This document shows positions 16,643-24,886 of a DNA stretch of 64,000 nucleotides, one piece after another (the first letter of the stretch is position 1; each line of letters opens with the position of its first letter). A model generated the notes under the pieces. That model saw only the letters and a program-made list of their open reading frames with translations, searched no databases and was not told where the DNA came from. The position numbers were made by a program, and so were the translations under genes. Origin of the DNA: JACPFJ01 sp036504875 (GTDB taxonomy: Bacteria; Desulfobacterota; Desulfuromonadia; Geobacterales; Pseudopelobacteraceae); the NCBI GenBank assembly GCA_036504875.1, contig DASXUK010000053.1, positions 1 through 64,000 of the forward strand, in the 5' to 3' direction.

Positions 16643-17413
16643 ATGCCAGAGCTTCCCGATCTGACGGTTTTTGCGGAAAACCTTGAGCGGCTCGTACAGG
16701 CTAAAAAGATTACCGTTGTCAGCTATCAAGGAAAGGAGCGAACGATTCTAGAGAAGGAATTAGCCGCCGGGTTGATCGCAGCCCAAATCAAAGGGGTCGC
16801 CCGTGCCGGTAAACAGATCTGCTTCAGCCTGAACAACGGAAACCGTCTCTATGTTCACCTGATGCTAACCGGAGGTTTTGTTGTCTCAGCCAGGCCCGCA
16901 CCAGCAGAGTTCGCCATGCTGACCATCCAGTTTGACGATGATTCACAAATGGCTGTGACCGATCCGAAAGGCTGGGCCAAGGTGGCGCTGAATGCGGGAA
17001 ATTCCTCGGCCGTGGATGCACTTGAAGTGACCGTGGACCACTTGGTCGCTCTGTTTGCCAAAAAACCCAAAACCCTGGTCAAGGCCCTGCTGGTCGATCA
17101 GAACCTGATTGGCGGCATCGGCAATGCCTATGCCGATGAAATCTTGTGGGAAGCTCGTATTTCGCCTAAATCGGCCGTTGGCCGAATTCCTCCGGAGGTG
17201 ATTAGCGTGCTGGCGGAAAGCATACCTGCGGTGTTGGAGAAAGCCATCGCTTGCTTGAGAGAGCGGCATCCCGGCATCATCTCCGGTGAATTCCGGGAAT
17301 TTCTGGCGGTGCACAATCCCTCCTGTAAAATATCACCCGGCGGGTCTCGAATCATAAAGGAACAGGTGGGGGGTAAGACCACTTATTATACTGATGAACA
17401 AAGGCTATATTGA
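16643..17413 (+). CDS. Fpg/Nei-type DNA glycosylase lacking zinc-finger cysteines
   Basis: 256 residues. These enzymes excise oxidised bases and nick the strand. The catalytic N-terminus MPELPDL supplies Pro2 and Glu3, the beta-hairpin lysine is in VARAGKQICF, and the helix-two-turn-helix is intact (KALLVDQNLIGGIGNAYADE). The C-terminal zinc finger is not normal: only one cysteine (NPSCKISPGG) remains and the last pair is replaced in GGKTTYYTDEQRLY, yet the finger's length and hairpin are kept. That recalls the zinc-less finger of NEIL1-like proteins. ATG 16643 has AAGGAG before it, and TTGACA at 16545 is a candidate -35. The next gene follows after 19 bases. Confidence 0.87.
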   Translation: MPELPDLTVFAENLERLVQAKKITVVSYQGKERTILEKELAAGLIAAQIKGVARAGKQICFSLNNGNRLYVHLMLTGGFVVSARPAPAEFAMLTIQFDDDSQMAVTDPKGWAKVALNAGNSSAVDALEVTVDHLVALFAKKPKTLVKALLVDQNLIGGIGNAYADEILWEARISPKSAVGRIPPEVISVLAESIPAVLEKAIACLRERHPGIISGEFREFLAVHNPSCKISPGGSRIIKEQVGGKTTYYTDEQRLY

Positions 17414-17432
17414 AATGGAGAAGTAACCACAC

Positions 17433-18590
17433 ATGGGGAACGACCTGCTTCAGACCTGCTATCAGAAATCGCTTGATCTGCTGCGCGCCAATGCAACACC
17501 GGCCGGGATCCTGGCCTCCAGCCGCACCAAGAAAGCGGTCGGCCGCCATTATGCCAGCATCTTCGGCCGGGATGCCTCGATCTGCGCCTTGGGAATGGTC
17601 GCCTCGGGCGAGCCGGACCTGATTGAATCTGCTAGGCTTGGCCTGCTGACCCTGGCGCACTGTCAGGCTGCCAATGGCCAGATACCGAAATATGTCAAGC
17701 CGGACAGCGGTGAGGTTGATTTCTGGTATACTGGCTGTATCGACGCTACCCTGTGGTGGTTGATCGCCTTGAGTTTCATGGATCAGTCCGGGGCCGATGA
17801 GCGTCTGAGCCGCAAGCTGGCCCCCCAGGCAGCGCTTGCGATCAAGTGGCTGGAGTGCCAGGAACATCAAAAATGGTATCTTCTTCAGCAAAATGAGGCC
17901 AGTGACTGGGCCGATATTATGCCCCGCTCCGGATTTGTGCTTTACAGCAACGTACTGTGGCACTGGGTCAAAAGGTTGTATGACCTGCCCAACACCAGCG
18001 AAACTCGCGATTATGCCCGGCTGCTCTTTTGGCCCTATGGCAATGTCGTCCCTGAGGAGCGCCGGGCCCGCCTGTTAATGCACTACATCCGACAACGTTC
18101 CCGGCAGACCCCCTTTTATCTCAGCTTTGTCAATTTCGCGGCCTGGGGGGAAGAGATTGATATCTTCGGCAATCTTCTGGCGGCTCTGACCGGTCTGGCA
18201 GCCATATCGACAGCCGGCAAACTTGTTCTAGCCATGCAGGCCTTGCAGGCCCATCGACCTTACCCGCTCCGGGTCACCGGCAGCCCGATCCGGCAGGATG
18301 CCCGGCTTTGGCGGCTTTATATGCAACGGCATCGCCAGAACCTTCCCTGGCAGTACCACAATGGCGGCAGCTGGCCTTTTGTGGGCGGTTTTTGGGTGAT
18401 GCTCCTGGCCAGGCTCGGCCGTGAAAAGGAGGCCCTGACTGAGCTGGAGTATCTGGCGCGAGCCAACCAAGTCAACAATTGGGAATTTAACGAATGGTTT
18501 CATGGTCAGAGCGGTAAAGCCATGGGTATGCCGGGACAGTCGTGGAACGCGGCCCTGTTTATCCTGGCCTATCGCACGGTATTCAATTAG
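17433..18590 (+). CDS. GH100/amylo-alpha-1,6-glucosidase-like six-hairpin glycosidase
   Basis: 385 cytoplasmic residues in an alpha-helical (alpha6/alpha6) pattern. Segments like those of the neutral/alkaline invertase family GH100 and the glucosidase part of debranching enzymes are visible: HYASIFGRDASICALGMVAS near 34-53, NEASDWADIMPRSG near 156-169, and WQYHNGGSWPFVGGFWVML near 308-326. The aspartates in FGRDAS and SDWAD are candidates for catalysis. It has no signal peptide. It is probably transcribed with the Fpg-like gene. Substrate is unresolved: sucrose cleavage or release of branch glucose are both possible. Confidence 0.68.
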   Translation: MGNDLLQTCYQKSLDLLRANATPAGILASSRTKKAVGRHYASIFGRDASICALGMVASGEPDLIESARLGLLTLAHCQAANGQIPKYVKPDSGEVDFWYTGCIDATLWWLIALSFMDQSGADERLSRKLAPQAALAIKWLECQEHQKWYLLQQNEASDWADIMPRSGFVLYSNVLWHWVKRLYDLPNTSETRDYARLLFWPYGNVVPEERRARLLMHYIRQRSRQTPFYLSFVNFAAWGEEIDIFGNLLAALTGLAAISTAGKLVLAMQALQAHRPYPLRVTGSPIRQDARLWRLYMQRHRQNLPWQYHNGGSWPFVGGFWVMLLARLGREKEALTELEYLARANQVNNWEFNEWFHGQSGKAMGMPGQSWNAALFILAYRTVFN

Positions 18591-18681
18591 GTTTTATGTT
18601 ATTCTGGATACAAACCTTGAACATGGCTGGTTTTGTGCGACCCTATAAAGGTATGATTATCCACGCCAAGAAGGAATACAA

Positions 18682-19059
18682 ATGACAGTAAGAAGGGTGC
18701 TATTGGCCGAAGACGATGAAACTATCGCTTTCATGATGGGGCGACTGTTGCAGAGGAAAGATTTTCAGGTCACCATTGTTTCTGACGGCGTAGATGCTTT
18801 GGAGGCCTGGGCCACAACCCAATTCGGAATCATCCTGATGGATTTGCAAATGCCCAGAAAAGATGGACTGGAAACCACCCGGGCTATCAGGGAAAAAGAG
18901 ACCCTGGACGGAAACCACATACCCATTGTTGGGCTGACAGCGCATGCCTTTCCTGAAGACCATAAGAAATGCCTTGCCGCCGGCATGGATGATGTCATAA
19001 CCAAACCTGTAGATTTTAATATTCTTTTGTCGGTGCTAAAAAAATATCTCGGTGAATAA
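18682..19059 (+). CDS. Single-domain response regulator (CheY-like)
   Basis: 125 residues forming one receiver domain without output domain. The acidic pocket is E10-D11-D12, the phosphoacceptor D54 (ILMDLQMP), with T86 (LTAHAF) and K108 (ITKPVD) in their usual places. Such regulators act by docking on a partner or by phosphorelay. The LQMPRKDGLETTRAIRE form is the one found in receivers attached to hybrid kinases. No kinase is adjacent on this strand; any orphan kinase in the window might feed it. Confidence 0.88.
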   Translation: MTVRRVLLAEDDETIAFMMGRLLQRKDFQVTIVSDGVDALEAWATTQFGIILMDLQMPRKDGLETTRAIREKETLDGNHIPIVGLTAHAFPEDHKKCLAAGMDDVITKPVDFNILLSVLKKYLGE

Positions 19060-19085
19060 CTTCACCGGCGACCTGCGTCAGGCAT

Positions 19086-19119
19086 AAAAAAGGGAGCTTT
19101 TTTGGCAGCTCCCTTTTTT
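19086..19119. terminator. Bidirectional terminator
   Basis: A perfect 13-bp stem, AAAAAAGGGAGCT paired with AGCTCCCTTTTTT around an 8-base loop, lies between the converging response regulator and membrane protein genes. The A and T runs on either side let it work in both directions. Confidence 0.88.
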
Positions 19120-19142
19120 GTGCTATTCTTTTTCACTTTCTG

Positions 19143-19988
19143 TTAATGCTCCATGCCCGAGGGCAACGGATTGCGACGTTTAACAGTTGCTTTGGAGCCA
19201 ACAACCCCTCCGGCAACTCCTAATCCCATAGAAAGCAATACCCCTACGAACAGTCCCCAGGATATTTTAGAGAGTCCGGAAACAGCAGTGGTCGCTGTAT
19301 CGCGGGCCTGCTGAGGAAGGTTTTGAGCTGAACCAACCAGCCCTATGCCTTGGTTGACGACCTGTGTTGCCCTTTCCTGAGAAAAGCCCATCTGAGATAC
19401 CAGCACGTTAACAGCGCCTTCACGATCGCCGCTGGAAAGCCTCTCCTGCAGGTTTGCCAGCGACTGGCGATTGATCTCGCCACCGCCTCCGGAACCCTTA
19501 ATCAGCGACTCCAGCTGATTCTGGCTGGATGGGGACCCTGCTACTCCACCGGCTGTAACAGCAGCGCCCCCTGCAATTGTCTTTGCCCCTTGGCCCACCA
19601 GTGAAAAAGCGCCACCCAGCACCGCGCCGATAGAGGTAGTAATTAGAAAAGCAAACACCAGAGTACTTGCTCCCCAAGCTACCAAGCCATGCAGTATACC
19701 ATCTGCCAGCCTGGATAGCCCTGACATGCGGGCCGCTACATAACCCCCCATAAAGGCCGCCAATATCAGGCTGATACTGGTCCATATGCCGGTAATCAGC
19801 GGTACCTTGCCGAGCGGTTCGGCTGACTGGGGATTAATTGCAGTCATTCCCGCAGCCAGGCCCAGCAGGGCCAGCATTATATAGGTACCCATTCCGCTGG
19901 CCAGCCCACCAAAAATCGCCCCCCAACTGATCCACGGGAAATAAGCTTTTCGCTCATAGGTACGCCCTTCAAATGTTTTGGATTCCAT
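19143..19988 (-). CDS. Polytopic membrane protein of unknown function
   Basis: 281 residues. Hydrophobic helices are at about 22-48, 64-87, 98-140 and 240-265, separated by a glycine/serine/glutamine-rich soluble stretch (about 145-235) that looks flexible and helical. The N-terminal part (WGAIFGGLASGMGTYIMLAL) and the second pair of helices recall small YrzE/TIGR04086-like membrane proteins, but the match is weak. ATG 19988 has AAAGGAGG before it. Function is not recognised. It lies beside other envelope genes (BrkB, DUF1469, DUF3618) that may share a stress role. Confidence 0.72.
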   Translation of the reverse strand: MESKTFEGRTYERKAYFPWISWGAIFGGLASGMGTYIMLALLGLAAGMTAINPQSAEPLGKVPLITGIWTSISLILAAFMGGYVAARMSGLSRLADGILHGLVAWGASTLVFAFLITTSIGAVLGGAFSLVGQGAKTIAGGAAVTAGGVAGSPSSQNQLESLIKGSGGGGEINRQSLANLQERLSSGDREGAVNVLVSQMGFSQERATQVVNQGIGLVGSAQNLPQQARDTATTAVSGLSKISWGLFVGVLLSMGLGVAGGVVGSKATVKRRNPLPSGMEH

Positions 19989-20271
19989 TGCTAACCTCCT
20001 TTGTGCCAAGATTAACTCTCAGCACTTCTGGATTTAACCTCTTTGTAATTTGCTCCTGCAATACTTATTGCCGTCACAAATCCAATAAATACAACTTCTA
20101 TCACAGGCGAATACGGATTCAGACCTTAATTAAATGACAATTCACATGAATATTGCCCATAAAAAAAGTCTATTCCTTCCCGCTATAATTGCAATGGTTA
20201 ATTTGAGAGTCCGAATCGGTCTGCTAAATGGACCGGAGGATAATTGGGAGAGTTTTATAGTAGCTGAGGAG

Positions 20272-22371
20272 CTAAACCTCGATTCTGAACTCGGCCCCCT
20301 TCCCGGTATTGCGGACAGTAAGGGAGCCGTTCATATTTTTCTCAATGATCGTTTTGGCCATGAAAAGTCCGATTCCGGTACCTTTGTCCGGGCCTTTGGT
20401 GGTGAAGTAGGGATCGAAGATCTTGTTGATGTAGTTTTGTGGGATGCCGCCGGCATTGTCGCTAACAGTGATTACAGCTCGATTATTTTCCCGAAACAAC
20501 CTGATCCTGACTTGCGGCTCGTCCGGTTTGCGTTCAATGAAAGCATCGCGGGCGTTCATGAGGATGTTTAGAATCACCTGGGAATATTCGTTGGGATAGC
20601 CGAAGATCATCGAGTCTTCTCTGATATCGATAACAATTGATAGCTGCTGATCGCGAAAACTGGCATCGACGAGTGAAACCGCTTTGGTCACCACTTCCCT
20701 GGCCTTGAACAACACCTTCTCTTTGTCAGGAAGGAAGAAGTTCCTGAAATCATCAATGGTCCGGGACATATGCGTGATAACCTGCATCGCTTTGGTCGTG
20801 CTGTCATCCAGAAGTTCCTTATTGAAATCACCCATCTCGTATTCAAGCGCCAGCCCTTGTACAATAAGGCCCAAGGCATTTAAAGGTTGGCGCCACTGGT
20901 GGGCAATGTTGCCGATCATTTCACCCATGGCTGCCAACCGGCTTTGATGCATCAGCAAGTGTTCCTTCTGGCGCAGTTCCTCTATCGCGCGCAGACGTTC
21001 TGCTACCTCGGCCTGGAGCGCTTGGTCATTCCTGATTCTCTCGGTGATGTCCTCATTTACCACAATTGCGCCAATCAGGTTGCCATGCTCATCCTTCAGC
21101 GGCACCGCCGAATAAAGAATGGTCTTGCGGCGGTTATCAAAGCTCTCAATATCATAAATTTCACCAAGGGTTGTCTCCCCCTTGGCCACGGCTTTGTGCC
21201 CCCCCCAATCCTCATGGGTCAGCAGTTGATCCGTGCCGTGCCGCCAAGCCTTGTAGATCGCGGTTTCGCCGTCGCCTTCCCCCCAGACTTTTTTTGCAGC
21301 CGGGTTGACTGCTATTATCTTGGCGTGTGCATCCAATACCCAGACCGCAACCGGGAGCGTATCAAGCACCGTCTTCAAAAGTGACTCGCTTTCCCGCAGG
21401 GACTTCTCGGCGCTGATCCGCTCGTTGACCTCTTCTCTGAGGACTGTGATCATGTCGGCTAATTCAGATGTCCGGTCCTCAACACGGCTCTCCAACTCAA
21501 TGGTGGCCAGGTACAGCTCTTCCTCAATCCTTTTCCGTTCGGAAAGATCAATGGCAAAAGCGATTCCATTGGTGTCTGATCCTGCCAACAGGGCTCCGCT
21601 GACCAATACCGGCACGCGCCGGTTGTTGTTTCGGTTGATAAACTCCTTTTCATAGGGCTGGCAGGAGCCTTTTGCCTGAATTTCCCCCCATGCCGCCAGG
21701 TCTGCGGTTATAAACTCCTCGGGTGTGACATCCTGCAACCTGACAATTCCGGAACTAATCTCTTCATCGGTACAGCCTATCATGCTGCAAAAGGCCTGAT
21801 TGGCCTCGGTTACCACCCCGTCTATATTCCAGAACATGGCTGATATGAGGTTTGAATCAAATAACCAGCGAAATTTTGCTTCGCTGGCCGCCAGTTTCTC
21901 TTGTGTTTCCCGCAATTCCTGGATATCGATGGAGGTGCCATACCACTTGATGATTCGGCCGCTGGCATCCCGAACAGGGGTGCTGCGGCACAGATACCAG
22001 CGGTATTGGCCGTCGTAGCGCCTCAGGCGATGCTCCATTTGATATGGAATACCCTTTTTTAGAGATTTCTCCCAGGTCTCCAGGGTAGGTTGGCGATCAT
22101 CCGGATGAATCGGTATGAAATAGCCCTCCTCAGCCACTTGGGTTGAAAGGCCGGCATATTCAATCAGCCGCTGATTTACATAATCGATCTTGCCATCTGG
22201 TTGGGCAGTCCATACCAGCGCCGGCATGGTGTCTGCAATTATTCGTAATGATTCTTCGCTGCAACGTAGGGTGTCTTCCACTTGGTTAATCCAGTCTGAA
22301 TGGAGTCCTTTTCCGGGCTGAACCTGATCCTTGATACGATCATTTGGCCGGTTTCTTGTTTGGGTCCTCAT
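20272..22371 (-). CDS. Cytoplasmic multi-PAS histidine kinase
   Basis: About 699 residues and no membrane helix. Three PAS/PAC units occupy about 35-160, 165-290 and 335-460, the first with the PAS-3 type motif (HRLRRYDGQYRWYLCRSTPV). A coiled coil precedes the HisKA box MGEMIGNIAHQWRQPLNALG, with H491. The ATPase domain has NILMNARDAF, DNAGGIP and GTGIGLFMAK. The start is uncertain; ATG 22371 overlaps the end of the upstream BrkB-type gene by 32 bases and ATG 22413 by more. The overlap implies cotranscription. No regulator is adjacent. Confidence 0.85.
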   Translation of the reverse strand: MRTQTRNRPNDRIKDQVQPGKGLHSDWINQVEDTLRCSEESLRIIADTMPALVWTAQPDGKIDYVNQRLIEYAGLSTQVAEEGYFIPIHPDDRQPTLETWEKSLKKGIPYQMEHRLRRYDGQYRWYLCRSTPVRDASGRIIKWYGTSIDIQELRETQEKLAASEAKFRWLFDSNLISAMFWNIDGVVTEANQAFCSMIGCTDEEISSGIVRLQDVTPEEFITADLAAWGEIQAKGSCQPYEKEFINRNNNRRVPVLVSGALLAGSDTNGIAFAIDLSERKRIEEELYLATIELESRVEDRTSELADMITVLREEVNERISAEKSLRESESLLKTVLDTLPVAVWVLDAHAKIIAVNPAAKKVWGEGDGETAIYKAWRHGTDQLLTHEDWGGHKAVAKGETTLGEIYDIESFDNRRKTILYSAVPLKDEHGNLIGAIVVNEDITERIRNDQALQAEVAERLRAIEELRQKEHLLMHQSRLAAMGEMIGNIAHQWRQPLNALGLIVQGLALEYEMGDFNKELLDDSTTKAMQVITHMSRTIDDFRNFFLPDKEKVLFKAREVVTKAVSLVDASFRDQQLSIVIDIREDSMIFGYPNEYSQVILNILMNARDAFIERKPDEPQVRIRLFRENNRAVITVSDNAGGIPQNYINKIFDPYFTTKGPDKGTGIGLFMAKTIIEKNMNGSLTVRNTGKGAEFRIEV

Positions 22372-23254
22372 CCGGCATTTTTTCTCCGGGGTCTTTACCC
22401 TCGTCGGAGGCATGTTCGACCTTGGAGTTTATTTCAGCCCCCACCAGTATGATGAAGACGGTTAGGTACAGCCAGAGCAGCAGCACGATGACCGCGCCGA
22501 TACTGCCATAGGTTTTGTTGTATGACCCAAAGTTGTTGACATAATAGGAAAAAGCGAAGGATGCCATCAGCCAGACCGGGACAGCAATAATAGAACCGGG
22601 ACTGATCCAGCGCCACTCCTGCTCCACATCCGGGGTCAAATAATAAATGATTGCCAGGGCAAGTGTCAGCATGAACAGGACCACCGGCCAGATTAATATG
22701 TTCCAGGCTATGGTAAAGATGGTCCCCAAGGCTGCCAGGTCGGCAATTAGCTTACCTATCCGGGGTCCGAACATGAGCAATATCAACGCCAGGATAAACA
22801 GCACCGAGATGCCTACCACCAGCAGAATGGCAGTCCCACGCACCTTCCAGAAAGCGCGTCCCTCTTTGACATGGTACAAGCGGTTCATCACATCCATAAT
22901 CGAGGTAACAGCGCTTGATGAAGTCCACAGCGCCAGGATGAAGCCGAACGACATCAAACCCCCTTTCTTGTTCATGAAAAGGGCCTTGATGTTATCCTGC
23001 ATCAATGAGAAGGCCTCTTTCGGCAACAATCTCTCCAGGTTTTCCAGAATGGCGTCGAGCAACGCCGGAATAGGGATATAGCCTATCAGGGTCGTCAGGA
23101 ACAGGAAGAACGGGAACAGGGCAAACAGCAGGTAATAGGCCATAGCAGCAGAATAGACCGCACAGCTATCGTCATTTACCGCCCGGTATACCCTTTTCCC
23201 TAGCTCTTTGTAACTGACATCCCCCAGCTTGAAATACTGACGAATTGAGATCAT
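22340..23254 (-). CDS. YihY/BrkB family inner membrane protein
   Basis: 304 residues with six membrane helices and the family's RAVNDDSCAVYSAAMAYYLL segment near the first helix, LWTSSSAVTSIMDVMNRLYH in the middle and YGSIGAVIVLLLWLYLTVFI near the end. The C-terminal 35 residues are charged and soluble. BrkB-like proteins were once called ribonuclease BN by mistake; the real function is unknown, with transport or envelope roles proposed. ATG 23254 has AGGAAGG before it. A histidine kinase gene overlaps its 3' end. Confidence 0.9.
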   Translation of the reverse strand: MISIRQYFKLGDVSYKELGKRVYRAVNDDSCAVYSAAMAYYLLFALFPFFLFLTTLIGYIPIPALLDAILENLERLLPKEAFSLMQDNIKALFMNKKGGLMSFGFILALWTSSSAVTSIMDVMNRLYHVKEGRAFWKVRGTAILLVVGISVLFILALILLMFGPRIGKLIADLAALGTIFTIAWNILIWPVVLFMLTLALAIIYYLTPDVEQEWRWISPGSIIAVPVWLMASFAFSYYVNNFGSYNKTYGSIGAVIVLLLWLYLTVFIILVGAEINSKVEHASDEGKDPGEKMPDEDPNKKPAK

Positions 23255-23272
23255 TACCTTCCTCTGCAAGCA

Positions 23273-23301
23273 GATTTATTGAAAGTCTAAAGCATGTTCA
23301 A
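23273..23301 (-). promoter_or_regulatory. Sigma-70-like promoter of the BrkB/kinase pair
   Basis: On the minus strand TTGAAC is followed after exactly 17 bases by TAAATC, which ends 18 bases before the BrkB-type start at 23254. The spacing is ideal and both boxes match at four or more of six positions. The leader would be very short. Confidence 0.5.
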
Positions 23302-23403
23302 TGCTAGTCAAGGTTTCCTGCGGTTCTATAGCCAAAATGGTTTGTGTTGCCGCTAAACCGAATTATCAACCTCTTGATTTTATCGGTTTCTTAAAGGGGC
23401 GTC

Positions 23404-23431
23404 TTGACATCATAAAGGCGGGTTTTAAAAT
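23404..23431 (+). promoter_or_regulatory. Sigma-70-like promoter of the DUF1469/DUF3618 pair
   Basis: A perfect TTGACA (23404-23409) is followed after 16 bases by TAAAAT (23426-23431), about 68 bases before the start at 23500. It diverges from the BrkB-type promoter 100 bases away, so the two transcripts could be controlled together. Confidence 0.55.
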
Positions 23432-23499
23432 TAGTATTAAGGGGGAAAACAGTGCAAGCAGCGTCGGGAACAAATGCGAGATATGGGAGGTGCATATTT

Positions 23500-23892
23500 A
23501 TGCAAGAAATAAAAAACGCTCGATCCCTGGGAGAACTTTTCGCCGAGCTGACCATGGAGGTTCGCACCCTTTTTAGAAAGGAAATGGAGCTCCTGAAAAG
23601 CGAGATGTCGGATAAAATGGTTGAAGTAGTCAAGGATGCTGTTGCAATCGGAGTCGGGGCAGTTTTGCTTTTTGTCGGTTTTCTTACCATAGTGGCGGCG
23701 ATTGTTTTTGGTGTAGCCGTATTTATACCATTGTGGCTTTCCGCGTTGATCGTAGGGATGTTTTTTATAAGTATCGGCCTGGTATTTGTTCAGAAAGGTC
23801 GCAAGAACCTGAGCCACATGAAAATGGTGCCTGAAAAATCAACGGTGGCCTTTAAGGAGACGGTACAATGGGCAAAAACAGAACTGAGATAG
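23500..23892 (+). CDS. DUF1469 (holin-X-like) membrane protein
   Basis: 130 residues with an amphipathic N-terminus (LGELFAELTMEVRTLFRKEM) and two adjacent membrane helices at about 50-72 and 76-98, as in the Actinobacterial holin-X/DUF1469 family. Despite the family name, no phage gene is near, and such proteins commonly sit with DUF883/DUF3618 genes in chromosomal envelope-stress clusters. ATG 23500 has GGGAGG upstream. Its end overlaps the next gene by 25 bases. Confidence 0.8.
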   Translation: MQEIKNARSLGELFAELTMEVRTLFRKEMELLKSEMSDKMVEVVKDAVAIGVGAVLLFVGFLTIVAAIVFGVAVFIPLWLSALIVGMFFISIGLVFVQKGRKNLSHMKMVPEKSTVAFKETVQWAKTELR

Positions 23893-24380
23893 AACCCGGT
23901 CACCATAAAACCGAAGCGCTGCAACAGGAGATCCGTGAGACCGAAGCGCAGCTGAGCGATACCCTACACACTATAGAAGAGAGGCTTTCACCAGCAACTC
24001 TCAAACAACAGATAAAGCAAAATGCCATACGCATCACCGCGCAAAGCGCCGTGCGAGTCGGCTATGCTTTGAAAAACAAAAAAACCCCTGCCTTTATCGG
24101 GGCAGGGCTGGTCCTCTTGATAGCCCGGAAAATGATCAAGAGAAGAAGGGATGTTAAAATCGACACCGAGCGCCTGCGTGAGCAGATTACCGAATCGTTG
24201 GTAGAACAATCGGTTAAATCGGCCAAATTCAGGATTTTCATTAAAGGTTTGGCTGTTGCGCTAGGTACAGCCTTGGGCACCGCCTTGAGCCGTACTATAA
24301 AAAAAGGAGAAGAGGTGGGGCAGGAGCCGTCCTTGGTTAGTCCTGCTTTTCGTGGCCGGGCAACCAATTACGTCCCCTAG
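23868..24380 (+). CDS. DUF3618 family membrane protein
   Basis: 170 residues. The N-terminal part has the DUF3618 pattern, LQQEIRETEAQLSDTLHTIE then ERLSPATLKQQIK. A membrane helix follows at about 70-86 (FIGAGLVLLIARKMI) and a second hydrophobic stretch lies near 125-140. The protein is basic. It overlaps the DUF1469 gene by 25 bases, so translation is probably coupled. Function unknown; the pair is found widely with stress-related envelope genes. Confidence 0.78.
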   Translation: MGKNRTEIEPGHHKTEALQQEIRETEAQLSDTLHTIEERLSPATLKQQIKQNAIRITAQSAVRVGYALKNKKTPAFIGAGLVLLIARKMIKRRRDVKIDTERLREQITESLVEQSVKSAKFRIFIKGLAVALGTALGTALSRTIKKGEEVGQEPSLVSPAFRGRATNYVP

Positions 24381-24414
24381 CCCGGCGTACCGTTTCATAT
24401 GTTGGCCATTTCAA

Positions 24415-24448
24415 AGCCGTTCACCCTGTAAAGGATGAACGGCTTTTT
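24415..24448 (+). terminator. Terminator after the DUF3618 gene
   Basis: AGCCGTTCA pairs with TGAACGGCT around CCCTGTAAAGGA, followed by TTTT. It lies 35 bases after the stop codon of the DUF3618 gene. Confidence 0.8.
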
Positions 24449-24526
24449 CATTTTCACCATGAAATTTGTTGTTTTTTTGCGCCGGTTATGGATTAGGAGT
24501 ATATAGCAATATCTTCAAGGGGCGGG

Positions 24527-24801
24527 GTGATGATCTACCCGATCATACGCGCCATGTTCAGGCTGGAAATTGTCGGCACCGCCCTGACCTCGCTCAACTT
24601 TTATGTGTTGATGGGAGCGGCAGTGACCCAGCAGATCATGGGACAAATCATGGGGCTGATCGTGGGCTCCTACGGCCGTACTGCAACCGGGGCGCACCCC
24701 AGGCCTTCCACGCCGCCTTCCTCTTCCCAATCATCGGTCTGGCCGTAGCCATTGTGCTGTTCCTGTTTGCAAGGGACTATTCTTCTTTTGAAGAGAAATG
24801 A
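24527..24801 (+). pseudogene. MFS transporter, C-terminal remnant with frameshift
   Basis: Two frames join into the last helices of a major facilitator transporter. The first gives RLEIVGTALTSLNFYVLMGA then AVTQQIMGQIM. After a shift near 24690-24700 the second gives AFHAAFLFPIIGLAVAIVLF ending in a short charged tail. The pattern G.A....N.....G.....Q...G followed by a final helix is that of MFS helices 11 and 12. The first ten helices are absent, so this is the leftover of a deletion and not just a sequencing error. Confidence 0.62.
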
Positions 24802-24886
24802 AAATAAAAACGAATTAATTTGATGGGTTAAAAGCCATGTGCTATCTTGCAGATTAAACGCATCTTGTTAATCAGTACGGGTTTTC

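Noticed and set aside
23500..24380. Prophage lysis module, because of the holin-X family name
   Set aside because: No phage gene lies near; DUF1469 and DUF3618 are regular chromosomal envelope genes.
24466..24801. A single 111-residue protein from 24466
   Set aside because: Only its last part is protein-like; the first part is out of frame with the MFS helices, so it is a broken transporter.
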